Part shown: piece by piece, positions 1-7,892 of the stretch
How the letters are laid out: each line of letters begins with the position of its first letter
Numbering within the stretch: the stretch's first letter is position 1
Source: Gammaproteobacteria bacterium
GTDB lineage: Bacteria; Pseudomonadota; Gammaproteobacteria; Methylococcales; Methylomonadaceae
Reading direction: 5' to 3'
Assembly: GCA_024511045.1 (NCBI GenBank)
Contig: JANEMG010000086.1
Coordinates: 1 to 8,420 of the forward strand
Length of the DNA stretch: 8,420 nt
Translations under genes and position numbers: made by a program
The notes under the pieces: model-generated
What the model saw: only the letters and a program-made list of their open reading frames with translations
What the model was told of the DNA's origin: nothing
Databases searched by the model: none

Positions 1-952
1 AGACAGCCTGACCAGCATAGAACGCCATCAGGAGACTTTTTCCAGAGCCTTGTGTATGCCAGATAACACCGACCCGGTGATCACCATCCGGACCAGACGC
101 CTCGACTGTTCTTTCCACTGCATGGCGCACGGCATGGAACTGGTGATACCCTGCGACTATCTTCACGAGACCGGAACCGGTATCACCAAAAACGGTGAAA
201 TCCCGGATGAGCGATAAAAACCGGCCCTTCTCAAACACGCCCTCAAGAACCGTACCTAGCTCGGGCGAGCCCTTAGGCGCAACCTCTGAGCCATCAACAG
301 TCCGCCAGGGCATAAACCGTTCTATATCCGCCGTGAGCGAACCGACACGTGCCAACAGCCCGTCCGAAGTGATGAGAATGGCATTGGTACGAAACAGCCG
401 AGATATCTGGTCCTTATAGGTCTGGAGTTGATTGAATGCTCCCTCCAGGGTGGCATTCTCATCGCCAGGATTTTTCAATTCGATAACAGCTAATGGCAAG
501 CCATTAACAAAAAGAACAACATCAGGCCGTCGGTTGTTCTGGTGTTCGATTACAGTAAACTGATTTACAGCCAACCAGTCATTATTCTCCGGGCTGTCAA
601 AGTCGATCAGCCATGCTTTATCCCCGCCAATGCTTCCGTCATCGCGAGGTATTTCAACGTCAAGTCCTTCGACCATCATACGATGTAAACGCCGATTCTC
701 CTCGACGAGTGACGGTTTTTCCGTTTGCTGGATCTTCTTTACGACTTCATCGACGGTTTCATCCGGTAGATGCGGGTTTAACCTTACAATTGCATCACGC
801 AGACGTTCCTCAAGAACAACGTCTCCATAGCTATGTCTTTCTGGGGAAGTTCCGTCCGGCGAAATATCTGGACCATGCAAGACCTCATATCCAAGCTCCT
901 CAAGCCAGGACAGTGCCGCTTCTTCAACATGGCTTTCGGTGATCTTTGTCAT
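1..952 (-). CDS. hsdR: Type I restriction endonuclease subunit R (HsdR), N-terminal 317 residues, cut by the left window edge
   Basis: HsdR is the DNA-translocating and cleaving subunit of type I restriction enzymes; it works only in complex with HsdM and HsdS. I translated this frame by hand. It opens with ATG at 952, MTKITESHVEEAALSWLEEL, and stays open to the left edge. The nuclease core is visible as RPDVVLF (D144) followed by VIELKNP (E158, K160), the PD-(D/E)XK pattern of the HsdR N-domain, then the QLQTYK motif (175-180). Residues 298-306 read WHTQGSGKS, the Walker A motif that starts the first RecA-like motor domain. HsdR proteins are usually about 1000 residues, so roughly two thirds lie outside the window. 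The start lies 2 bp after the helicase stop codon, and a GGGAGG ribosome binding site sits inside the helicase gene 6 bases before the ATG. No frameshift is seen in the visible part. Confidence 0.95.
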   Translation of the reverse strand, partial: MTKITESHVEEAALSWLEELGYEVLHGPDISPDGTSPERHSYGDVVLEERLRDAIVRLNPHLPDETVDEVVKKIQQTEKPSLVEENRRLHRMMVEGLDVEIPRDDGSIGGDKAWLIDFDSPENNDWLAVNQFTVIEHQNNRRPDVVLFVNGLPLAVIELKNPGDENATLEGAFNQLQTYKDQISRLFRTNAILITSDGLLARVGSLTADIERFMPWRTVDGSEVAPKGSPELGTVLEGVFEKGRFLSLIRDFTVFGDTGSGLVKIVAGYHQFHAVRHAVERTVEASGPDGDHRVGVIWHTQGSGKSLLMAFYAGQAV

Positions 953-954
953 GG

Positions 955-3900
955 TCAGCCTCCCTCTCCAGACAAGACTTCCCAGATTTTCCGGTATCCC
1001 ACCCCACTCAGGACAGCGTCAGCAGGCCTTGCACGGCTCCATTCTCCCGGTGACATCGCTTTCAAGAAGCTACGCGCCTTACTAACGGAATACCGGCTTT
1101 CATCATCGCCGAATGCTTCTTTGTACAGCGATCCGAGTTCTTCTGCCGCACTGCGCGGCGCTGCATTCATTCGCATTAGCACAGCGTCTTCTGTGCGGAC
1201 GCCGTGATAGATCATCGCAGGCAAAGCGTTGATACGTCGGCGATCCGCTTCGCTCATGCCTTCAAAATCAAGCCCTGAAACCCGGCTTAAGGCAGATACG
1301 CCCCAGGTTCCGTTATTGACGATGGCACGGTAGATCGCCTTGCAGGCATCGGTAAAGGCTTCAGTTTCTGAACGGTCGGCATCGTGAGAGAAATAGGTCT
1401 GTGCAATATCTTCGAGCCGCGCCCCGTTGACCCAGTCTCGGGTGATGTTAGATAAATGAGCATTATCGAAACCGTTACCACCGATTTCTTCAAGCTGTTG
1501 CTTGAGCTGTGGGACCTTTAGCATCACCCCAAAAAGGTCAGCCATGCGCCCTGCCTCTCCAAACAGACTCTCTGGTACCCAGTCGTCCGGCCTCAACTGC
1601 TCTTCGAGATTGCGGATTCCTGAAATGGCTTTCTGAACGCCTTCCGGCGAAAATCCAGTCGAGTCTGCCAGTTCTGCGGCTCCCGGCATCTCAGCTAACT
1701 TGCGGGCATAGCTCTTTGTCGCATTCAGCAGGGCGTCGGCCTTGTCCCGCTGGGCTGGGTCATTGCGGAGGGTTGTATAGCCGTAGGTCTGCCGTAAAAG
1801 CTGCTCAGATTCCGCAAGCACAGCATCAAGGTTTTTCTTCTCCACCCAAAGGTGGGCGACATAGCAACGAAAATCCTCCCACTGGTCCTGCCAAAGGACA
1901 GCATCGAGATTATTGAGTTGACCCTGTGCATCAAGTTCATCCAGAAGCGCCACAAGCCGGGATGCCAGCGCGCCGGTATTTCGACGAACGAAATCGATGA
2001 TCGCCACGCGGTCTTTGCCTTCCGCAAGCCCCACAACGCCGACACTATCGTGACCAATGCGACCGGCGCGTCCAGCAAGGTTCCAGAATTCACGAGCCGA
2101 CATTTCGACCGAACGCCGCCCTTGTGGCACGAAGCGAGAGGCCAGGAATATCGACGACACAGGGAAGTTGATACCCTGAGTAATTGTCGAGGTCGCGCAC
2201 AAAACGCGAAGATGGCCGGACTCAGCAAGCCATTCCATGAGCGTCCGGATTTCATCTGAAAGACCAGCATGGTGAACACCTACACCATGATCGAGCATAC
2301 TGATCAGCTCGAACCCAGGACTGACTTCTGTCTTGAGGAAATCCTGAACCAATCGCACATCGTCTGGAACAACATCAAATTCTGGTACACTCTGTGCCGC
2401 ATGACGGGCCATGGTCCAGACGGTGTTTATATTGTTGGCGACGCCGATGCTGGTACCGCGTGCGGACATGACGGAGGCCATGGCGGCTGTCTGCAAACCG
2501 AAGCCCTTCTGCCGCCCTTTGTCAAGTACCTTGCTCTTCGGCACATCGATAGGTCTGCAACCGCCAGCGTGATGCGTGCCACGCAATTTCATGGCTCTTT
2601 CGGTGACGGTGAGTGTCTCATAGTCAAGACGCCATCCGGCCCGTTTGCTATCATCCGCAACGGCACGGTATAACCCAACGATTCTCTCGTTGGGTTTCCA
2701 GGCCGTTGTACTGAAACTGATCGCCTTACCGGCATCAACGTCCTGCGCAAGCCAGCGCGCCACGGTCTCGCTGCTCTCTACATAGGGCATCAGCAGCAAG
2801 AAGTTTGCTTCTGGACAATCACGCTTTATTGTCGCAAGAAGAAACTCAATACGAAGGCCTCTGGCCTCGGTTTCAAGATTGTGTGCTTCGTCCATCACAA
2901 CAAGAGCAAGCGGGCGCGGCACATTCTTGTTACGAATAACCAGAGAAAGCTTTTCGGGCGTTGCCACCATCACATCGAAAGGCCTCTCCTGATCGGTCAG
3001 AAGCTCTTCCTCGAATGCATCGACTTCAATGGCACCGCTGAGCTGCTCTACCCTTAACCCGAGAGGCTCGAAATCCCGGCGAAAACGACGGGTAACCTGC
3101 GCTGTCAGCGCTCTGGTCGGCGCGACATATGCAACCCAACCTTTTTTTGCATCGAACTGGTTGAGGGCCTGGAGAATCCGAAACTGCGCCAGTAGCGTCT
3201 TGCCGCCGGAAGTGGGCATATCTATCACGATGGCCGTCTTGGCCTGATCGAGGAGCCCTTGCTCAAGCAGGGCTGCACGCTGTGGCGGTAAGAGTTCGAA
3301 CATCGCCTGATGCTCGCGCTTGGTTAACGACTTGACAAAGTCGGAGACACGGGAATTGACGGTTCGCGTTCCCCACCATAAGGAGTTCGTCACCATGATA
3401 CGGCCAGCGGCGTGCAGCCAGCGAAGAATCACTTCATGCTGAGCATCACCCGATGTGGTTGCAGCCTTGATGCCGGACTCAAAATGCTTGTCGAGATCAC
3501 CGAAGATTGTCTGAGACTGTCCTTGCAGCATGTATTCCGCTAGGACCTCAGTCCCTTTAGCCCAATGGTAAAGAGCAATCAAGCGAAGCGCGACAGCCCT
3601 ATCTTCCGCCGCAGACCCGTTTGCCAGTCTTGTCGCTTCATGTGACTTCTGATCTTCCCGCAATCCGGCAATGATCTCACGGATGCGGTCCAGATCGTCC
3701 CAACCATCTTTTCGGAACAGGCGGACCCAACACTCGAACAACCGGTATAAAAGCCGTCTATCCCATTGCGCTTCGGCTACAGATGGCACGGCAATAGCGG
3801 TTGTATTTTCCTTGAACCAGCGCCGCAGGTCTGACCACCTGTCACCACAATAAGCAAATGCTGAGAGCTGCAAGACATGGAAGATACGTTCTTCCGTGCC

Positions 3901-4227
3901 TTCTGGTATGTCTGCCAGACGTTTAATGTCGAACGCATGATGGGACGCTGCGGTCGCTTGATCCCTTAGAATATCGTCGCCACCACTTGGACGGCTTAAC
4001 GCATCCAGCCCCTCAATAGCTGCCATCTCATAGGCAAGGGCGACACGGTCCAGCAATGCCTCATCAGTTTCAGTCTCATCGAATGAAAAATCAATCTGAC
4101 GACCAACTGCACGCTGAACCAACCGCTCATTGACAAGATCCGACGCGCGGTCGCGCTCGTCTTCACTAATGGCGCTGATCGCCCAGTGGGACTTGAGGGC
4201 TTCAAAGGCTGTAGTGGAGGCGGTCAT
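955..4227 (-). CDS. Large Ski2-like SF2 DEAD/DEAH-box helicase, candidate HamB-like defence helicase (1090 aa)
   Basis: A superfamily 2 ATP-dependent nucleic-acid helicase, probably the motor of an antiphage nuclease/helicase pair with the gene upstream. Motifs read directly: PPQRAAL (Q316), DMPTSGGKT (336-344, motif I), APTRAL (369-374, Ia), TPEK (423-426), DEAH (446-449, II), HHAGL (652-656), LCATSTITQGINFP (676-689, V) and NLAGRAGRIG (716-725, VI). The HHAGL and TQGINFP motifs are typical of Ski2-like helicases. Motif III is odd: the usual SAT is replaced by LLLMPYVESSE (477-487). About 310 residues precede the core, probably helical with no motif I recognise. About 360 follow it, ending with a block around 1005-1030 (YHGVRTED, then APR). 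No signal peptide or membrane segment is evident. Its ATG overlaps the upstream stop (ATGA, 4224-4227), with GGGAGG 6 bases before it. The helicase call is firm. The HamB-like label is inference from size, family and neighbour; another SF2 defence helicase is possible. Confidence 0.93.
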   Translation of the reverse strand: MTASTTAFEALKSHWAISAISEDERDRASDLVNERLVQRAVGRQIDFSFDETETDEALLDRVALAYEMAAIEGLDALSRPSGGDDILRDQATAASHHAFDIKRLADIPEGTEERIFHVLQLSAFAYCGDRWSDLRRWFKENTTAIAVPSVAEAQWDRRLLYRLFECWVRLFRKDGWDDLDRIREIIAGLREDQKSHEATRLANGSAAEDRAVALRLIALYHWAKGTEVLAEYMLQGQSQTIFGDLDKHFESGIKAATTSGDAQHEVILRWLHAAGRIMVTNSLWWGTRTVNSRVSDFVKSLTKREHQAMFELLPPQRAALLEQGLLDQAKTAIVIDMPTSGGKTLLAQFRILQALNQFDAKKGWVAYVAPTRALTAQVTRRFRRDFEPLGLRVEQLSGAIEVDAFEEELLTDQERPFDVMVATPEKLSLVIRNKNVPRPLALVVMDEAHNLETEARGLRIEFLLATIKRDCPEANFLLLMPYVESSETVARWLAQDVDAGKAISFSTTAWKPNERIVGLYRAVADDSKRAGWRLDYETLTVTERAMKLRGTHHAGGCRPIDVPKSKVLDKGRQKGFGLQTAAMASVMSARGTSIGVANNINTVWTMARHAAQSVPEFDVVPDDVRLVQDFLKTEVSPGFELISMLDHGVGVHHAGLSDEIRTLMEWLAESGHLRVLCATSTITQGINFPVSSIFLASRFVPQGRRSVEMSAREFWNLAGRAGRIGHDSVGVVGLAEGKDRVAIIDFVRRNTGALASRLVALLDELDAQGQLNNLDAVLWQDQWEDFRCYVAHLWVEKKNLDAVLAESEQLLRQTYGYTTLRNDPAQRDKADALLNATKSYARKLAEMPGAAELADSTGFSPEGVQKAISGIRNLEEQLRPDDWVPESLFGEAGRMADLFGVMLKVPQLKQQLEEIGGNGFDNAHLSNITRDWVNGARLEDIAQTYFSHDADRSETEAFTDACKAIYRAIVNNGTWGVSALSRVSGLDFEGMSEADRRRINALPAMIYHGVRTEDAVLMRMNAAPRSAAEELGSLYKEAFGDDESRYSVSKARSFLKAMSPGEWSRARPADAVLSGVGYRKIWEVLSGEGG
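2672..2696 (-). repeat. Perfect 10-bp inverted repeat (hairpin) inside the helicase gene
   Basis: AACCCAACGA (2672-2681) and TCGTTGGGTT (2687-2696) are exact reverse complements with a 5-base loop. In the mRNA this would be a strong stem over helicase codons for KPNERIVGL (from residue 511), between the two RecA-like lobes. The bases after it on the transcribed strand are ATACC, with no T-run, so it does not look like a standard intrinsic terminator. It may be chance, a pause site or an mRNA stability element. Confidence 0.5.
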
Positions 4228-5021
4228 GCGCTGCCTCCCGGCCGTGTGGCCAAAGCCTTCGATGCCAGGTCGCTGATAGCCCCCGCTGGCAAGTAAAGAG
4301 CGAGCAGTTCTATTTCGGTGCCAGTCGGGCAGTTGTTGCCGAGCTTCTCTACCCGCACACGAACATCGTCCTTATGCGGATCAACGTCACGCACGAGGAC
4401 ACCAAAGAGTTGCACATCAGATGTATTGGCTAGATAACGCTTGGTTGCCGCCTTAAAACGATCGAGCCAGGACGAATTCTTGGCGCGGTGCGCCAGATAT
4501 TCGAACAGGTCATTCCGGATACTAGCCTTGTCCCGCAAATCTTCGAGTTGTTGTTTCAGGCCTGTGCGGCCATACACGGCACCTGGGGGATGCTTGGCTT
4601 CTCCCGATGTCTTGACTTCGCCGAAGGCGAAACGGTCACCTTTCGTATCGTGTTGAATCCCCACCAGATCGGCACCAGGCAAGCTAGATCCGCTCTTTCG
4701 CTCGTCACGGCCATCCGGCCAGGGGAACAGACAATCCCGATGCTCGGTCAGATAGGCTTCGGCAATGGCTTCGCCAACACGCCAGTCTTCTATGTCATCG
4801 GCATCGGCGAGAGCTTCTGCAAGCTGCTCTTGCTCAAATTCGGTTTCAGCGACACTAGATAGAAGCTCTTCGATGTCCGCTTTGCCTTGTTCATCAAAGA
4901 CGAGCGCCGCAATCTTGCCATCAATAGCCTCGTCGAGCTCGTCATCGGTCCATGTGCGACCCTCACCCTTACAGGGCGGAGCGCCAAGACTGTAACATTT
5001 CGAGCCAACCGCCACCGTCAT
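4224..5021 (-). CDS. PD-(D/E)XK nuclease-like protein, candidate HamA-like partner of the helicase (265 aa)
   Basis: Probably a nuclease working with the helicase encoded next. The N-terminus (1-75) is acidic and looks helical. The centre carries a PD-(D/E)XK-like order of residues: VGEAIAEAYL (E84), GADLVGI (D118), a beta-strand-like stretch FAFGEVKTS (E135, K137), then GLKQQLEDL (154-162), which fits the conserved helix after the active site. The C-terminal part (200-245) has strand-like segments (VQLFGVLVRD, IELLALYLP). HamA of Hachiman and AbpA are similarly sized nuclease-fold proteins encoded just before a large helicase, which is the order seen here. I do not recognise the exact family: it could be a divergent HamA or another nuclease or effector. 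The ATG overlaps the hsdS stop (ATGA, 5018-5021) and is preceded by GGTGGAGG at 7 bases, so it should be translated along with hsdS. No frameshift or stop is seen. The nuclease-fold call is moderate; the Hachiman link is weaker. Confidence 0.8.
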   Translation of the reverse strand: MTVAVGSKCYSLGAPPCKGEGRTWTDDELDEAIDGKIAALVFDEQGKADIEELLSSVAETEFEQEQLAEALADADDIEDWRVGEAIAEAYLTEHRDCLFPWPDGRDERKSGSSLPGADLVGIQHDTKGDRFAFGEVKTSGEAKHPPGAVYGRTGLKQQLEDLRDKASIRNDLFEYLAHRAKNSSWLDRFKAATKRYLANTSDVQLFGVLVRDVDPHKDDVRVRVEKLGNNCPTGTEIELLALYLPAGAISDLASKALATRPGGSA

Positions 5022-6322
5022 GCAACGGCCTCCACCGATTTTTCTGCGTCCTTGAGGCGGATTTCGCCGGACATGAGTTTTGGCAACAGAAGATCGCGGG
5101 TTTGAGCCAGCGTGCGGGCTTCGTGAATGTTCGCATCAATGCGATTGAAAAGCGGCTGAATCAGACTCTGAAAGGCACGAGCGCCCCGCTCAGACGGGAG
5201 GCAAATCTTGTATTGCCCCATTGTCCTCCAGCTTGTGCGCGGCATTTTTGTTCCGGTCGAAGTTTGATCCGTGTACTCTACAAACTCATCCGAAGACAGA
5301 CAGGCAAGTGTGAAGGCTGCCCACTCTGGGCCTCGTGGAATCACAACAACGATGTCAGTCGAACAAATGCCGTCCAATGGCGCAATGCCAACCTTATGGA
5401 AGTAAGGCCGGAGTTTCCCGAAGAGGAATTCGCCCTTCTTGAACACAGATTTGTTGCTTGTGACTTTTCCCGCACCTTCCCATTCAGTCAGCGCTATAGA
5501 TCGGCGAGGCATATGCTCTAGACCAATGTAGGGCGTGTCCTCGGAGACATCCGACGGACTGACACCACGCCTGGGAGAGTCTGCAATATCCGCCAGCGTT
5601 CCTTGTTTCCACCCCACTGGTTTATCTTCGTCATCAAGAGCATCAGGAAAGAGGTTCCAGAGTTCGGGGGAGAGGTAGGGCTCGCGGCCTTCGGCCTTGG
5701 CGCGGGTTGGTCCGAAGTCAACGAACCAATCCTTGAAGATCGCCCGCGCCATCGCCTCCAGCGTTTCATTCATCCGCCGGTTCAGTTTGATTTTATCTTC
5801 TAGAGCATCAAATACCGAAGAAATCGCCTTCTGTTCATCAAGTTTTGGTAGCGCAATTTCGATAGCTTTCAAATTAGACGCAGGACGAGAAATAGAAGGA
5901 ACTCCGACTTGTGATGAGTGCATAAGGAGCCGATGTCGCCCAACCGGACTATGAAACCAACGGGTAACAAAGGCGGGATCTGCTTTTGATTTATCGACAC
6001 GAAGATAAAATTGTCGCTGGGAAATGACATAGCGGTCGTAAGTGGCATTTTTAGGAATAAGAGCCACTTGGCCAATTGTCCCAGCATGTGTAAAGATAAT
6101 ATCCCCCGGGTAAACATTCGAATTATTGAGTTTATCCGCATGCTCTACCGTGATGAAGTTGTAGCCTGGTCTCTCGTCGAGACGAGAAGCGTGCAGGTGC
6201 TGACCACTTATTATTGGCACACCGAAAGGGACAAATGTCTCAACCTTGATGTTTGATCCGAATGGCCCCATTGCAATTTTTTCTGCAATGTCTTCAATTC
6301 GGACGGTTTTCCATTCAACCAC
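5018..6322 (-). CDS. hsdS: Type I restriction-modification specificity subunit S (HsdS), 434 aa, GTG start
   Basis: HsdS chooses the bipartite DNA target for both methylation and restriction. Two target recognition domains are visible: about residues 1-160, ending LPKLDEQKAI, and about 235-375. Each is followed by the conserved helical spacer: LEDKIKLNRRMNETLEAMAR to about 205, then FNRIDANIHEARTLAQTRDL and LPKLMSGEIRL near 390-420. This is the normal full-length two-domain form. An in-frame ATG at 6391 would overlap hsdM by 77 bp and add a poor leader. I choose GTG at 6322 because GGAGGAGGT sits 8 bases before it and the protein then begins VVEWKTVRIEDIAEKI, a typical HsdS start. With this start the overlap with hsdM is 8 bp (GTGGTTGA). 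Its stop overlaps the next ATG by 4 bp. The first recognition domain is clearly poorer in G+C than hsdM. The target sequence cannot be read from the protein. Confidence 0.93.
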   Translation of the reverse strand: MVEWKTVRIEDIAEKIAMGPFGSNIKVETFVPFGVPIISGQHLHASRLDERPGYNFITVEHADKLNNSNVYPGDIIFTHAGTIGQVALIPKNATYDRYVISQRQFYLRVDKSKADPAFVTRWFHSPVGRHRLLMHSSQVGVPSISRPASNLKAIEIALPKLDEQKAISSVFDALEDKIKLNRRMNETLEAMARAIFKDWFVDFGPTRAKAEGREPYLSPELWNLFPDALDDEDKPVGWKQGTLADIADSPRRGVSPSDVSEDTPYIGLEHMPRRSIALTEWEGAGKVTSNKSVFKKGEFLFGKLRPYFHKVGIAPLDGICSTDIVVVIPRGPEWAAFTLACLSSDEFVEYTDQTSTGTKMPRTSWRTMGQYKICLPSERGARAFQSLIQPLFNRIDANIHEARTLAQTRDLLLPKLMSGEIRLKDAEKSVEAVA

Positions 6323-7889
6323 TTTTACTGACCTCCTCCAGCTTGGCCTGTATGAGGGCTTCCAGTTTCTCTGCTTCAGAAAATTGCTCATCTAACTTTT
6401 TCTTTAGCTCAGCAAACCGTACCACGAACGGTACATCATCTTCTTCGGCGGCTTCCGCTCCAACATAGCGACCGGGGGTTAAAACGTGATTATGTTCCCT
6501 GATCTCTTCCAATGTAGCCGATTTGCAGAAGCCCGGTACGTCCTCATATTCGCCGGAGTCTTTCTCCCCGCGCCAGGAGTGGTAGGTTTTGGCAATCCTA
6601 GCGATGTCCTCATCAGAAAACTCCCGGCGGGTGCGGTCCACCATGTGGCCAAGCTTGCGCGCGTCGATGAACAGCACCTCGCCGCGCCGGTCGCGAAATT
6701 TCCCGTTTTTCTTATCGCGCGCCAGAAACCAGAGGCAGGCGGGAATCTGGGTTGAGTAAAAGAGGTGGCCGGGCAGAGCGATCATACAATCCACCACATC
6801 GCCTTCAACCATAGCCCTGCGGATATCTCCCTCGCCGGATTGTGCGGATGACATAGAGCCATTGGCCAGCACCACACCCGCTGTTCCCGTCGGGGACAGA
6901 TGATGGATAATATGCTGGAGCCAGCCAAAGTTCGCATTGCCAACCGGCGGCACACCATATTTCCAGCGCGCATCATCGCGCAGGCGCTCACCGCCCCAAT
7001 CGGAAACATTGAATGGCGGATTGGCGAGAATGTAGTCGGCTTTCAGATCTTTCAGTTCGTCTTTATGAAAGCTACCCTCATTATTCCACCGGATATCGGC
7101 ATCGATACCACGCACGGCCAGATTCATCTTGCACAGACGCCAGGTCGTGTTGTTGCTTTCCTGACCATAGATGGCGATATCACCGATGCGTCCGCCATGC
7201 TCCTCAACAAACTTTTCCGATTGGACAAACATGCCACCTGAGCCACAGCACGGGTCATAAATACGGCCTTTATAGGGTTCCAACATTTCAACAAGCAGCC
7301 GTACAACAGAGCGTGGTGTATAGAACTCGCCGCCACGTTTTCCTTCTGCACCGGCAAAACTTCCGAGGAAATATTCGTAAACGCGGCCAAGAATGTCTTT
7401 TGATTTGTCTGCTTCCTCGCCCATGCCGATGCCACTGATCAAGTCGATCAGTTCACCAAGCATGATTTTATTGAGAGCCGGGCGCGCGTAGTCTTTGGGA
7501 AGAACACCCTTCAATGATTCATTGTTGGCCTCGATCGCCAGCATTGCATCATCGATGAGCTTTCCAATGGTGGGCTGTTTGGCATTTTCCTGGAGGAAAG
7601 ACCAGCGAGCATCCTTGGGTACCCAGAAAACATTCTCGGCTAGGTATTCTTCCGGGTCCTCCGGATCTGCATATTCATCTTTAAGGAGCGATGCCCGCTT
7701 GGCCTCAAAGGCATCAGAGATGTATTTCAGAAATACAAGGCCAAGAACAACATGCTTGTATTCGGAAGGCTCCAGATTGCCACGAAGCTTGTCGGCGGCA
7801 AGAAAGAGCTTTGATTCGAATCCGAGATTGGCTCCGTTGTTCTTTTTGGCTGATGTTGCTGTTTTTTTCTTTGCTCCACCACGCGGCAT
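6315..7889 (-). CDS. hsdM: Type I restriction-modification DNA N6-adenine methyltransferase subunit M (HsdM), 524 aa
   Basis: HsdM transfers a methyl group from S-adenosylmethionine to adenine N6 at the sites chosen by HsdS, and is also needed for restriction. Motifs are intact: GEFYTPRSVVRLLVEM from about 187 (motif X region), DPCCGSGGM (212-220, motif I, SAM binding) and NPPF (290-293, motif IV, catalytic, adenine type). Residues 25-165 form the helical HsdM N-terminal domain (SKLFLAADKLRGNLEPSEYK). The C-terminus is a coiled-coil-like helix (ELKKKLDEQFSEAEKLEALI) expected to contact HsdS. The first 20 residues are Lys/Ala-rich and probably disordered. The length is normal for the family. 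The ATG lies 3 bases after the stop of the small antitoxin-like gene, with AGGGGAG 9 bases before it, inside that gene's last codons. Confidence is high because all catalytic motifs are present. Confidence 0.97.
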   Translation of the reverse strand: MPRGGAKKKTATSAKKNNGANLGFESKLFLAADKLRGNLEPSEYKHVVLGLVFLKYISDAFEAKRASLLKDEYADPEDPEEYLAENVFWVPKDARWSFLQENAKQPTIGKLIDDAMLAIEANNESLKGVLPKDYARPALNKIMLGELIDLISGIGMGEEADKSKDILGRVYEYFLGSFAGAEGKRGGEFYTPRSVVRLLVEMLEPYKGRIYDPCCGSGGMFVQSEKFVEEHGGRIGDIAIYGQESNNTTWRLCKMNLAVRGIDADIRWNNEGSFHKDELKDLKADYILANPPFNVSDWGGERLRDDARWKYGVPPVGNANFGWLQHIIHHLSPTGTAGVVLANGSMSSAQSGEGDIRRAMVEGDVVDCMIALPGHLFYSTQIPACLWFLARDKKNGKFRDRRGEVLFIDARKLGHMVDRTRREFSDEDIARIAKTYHSWRGEKDSGEYEDVPGFCKSATLEEIREHNHVLTPGRYVGAEAAEEDDVPFVVRFAELKKKLDEQFSEAEKLEALIQAKLEEVSKSG

Positions 7890-7892
7890 GTT

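Noticed and set aside
195..2673. Many plus-strand open frames of 60-135 codons across 195-2673
   Set aside because: They lie opposite hsdR and the helicase, whose frames carry clear conserved motifs. The plus-strand products are compositionally odd, mutually overlapping and resemble no family I know.
3142..3148. T7 homopolymer in the helicase gene and another at 7862-7868 in hsdM, considered as phase-variation tracts
   Set aside because: Seven bases is short for a switching tract, both encode lysine-rich stretches normally, and both frames are intact.
6172..6187. Short inverted repeat TCTCGTC/GACGAGA within hsdS
   Set aside because: It has 7-bp arms with only two bases between them, lies in coding sequence for SRLDER and has no terminator or operator context; probably chance.
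6323..6391. ATG start for hsdS at 6391
   Set aside because: It would overlap hsdM by 77 bp and add a leader unlike HsdS proteins. The GTG at 6322 has a strong ribosome binding site at correct spacing and gives a typical HsdS N-terminus.
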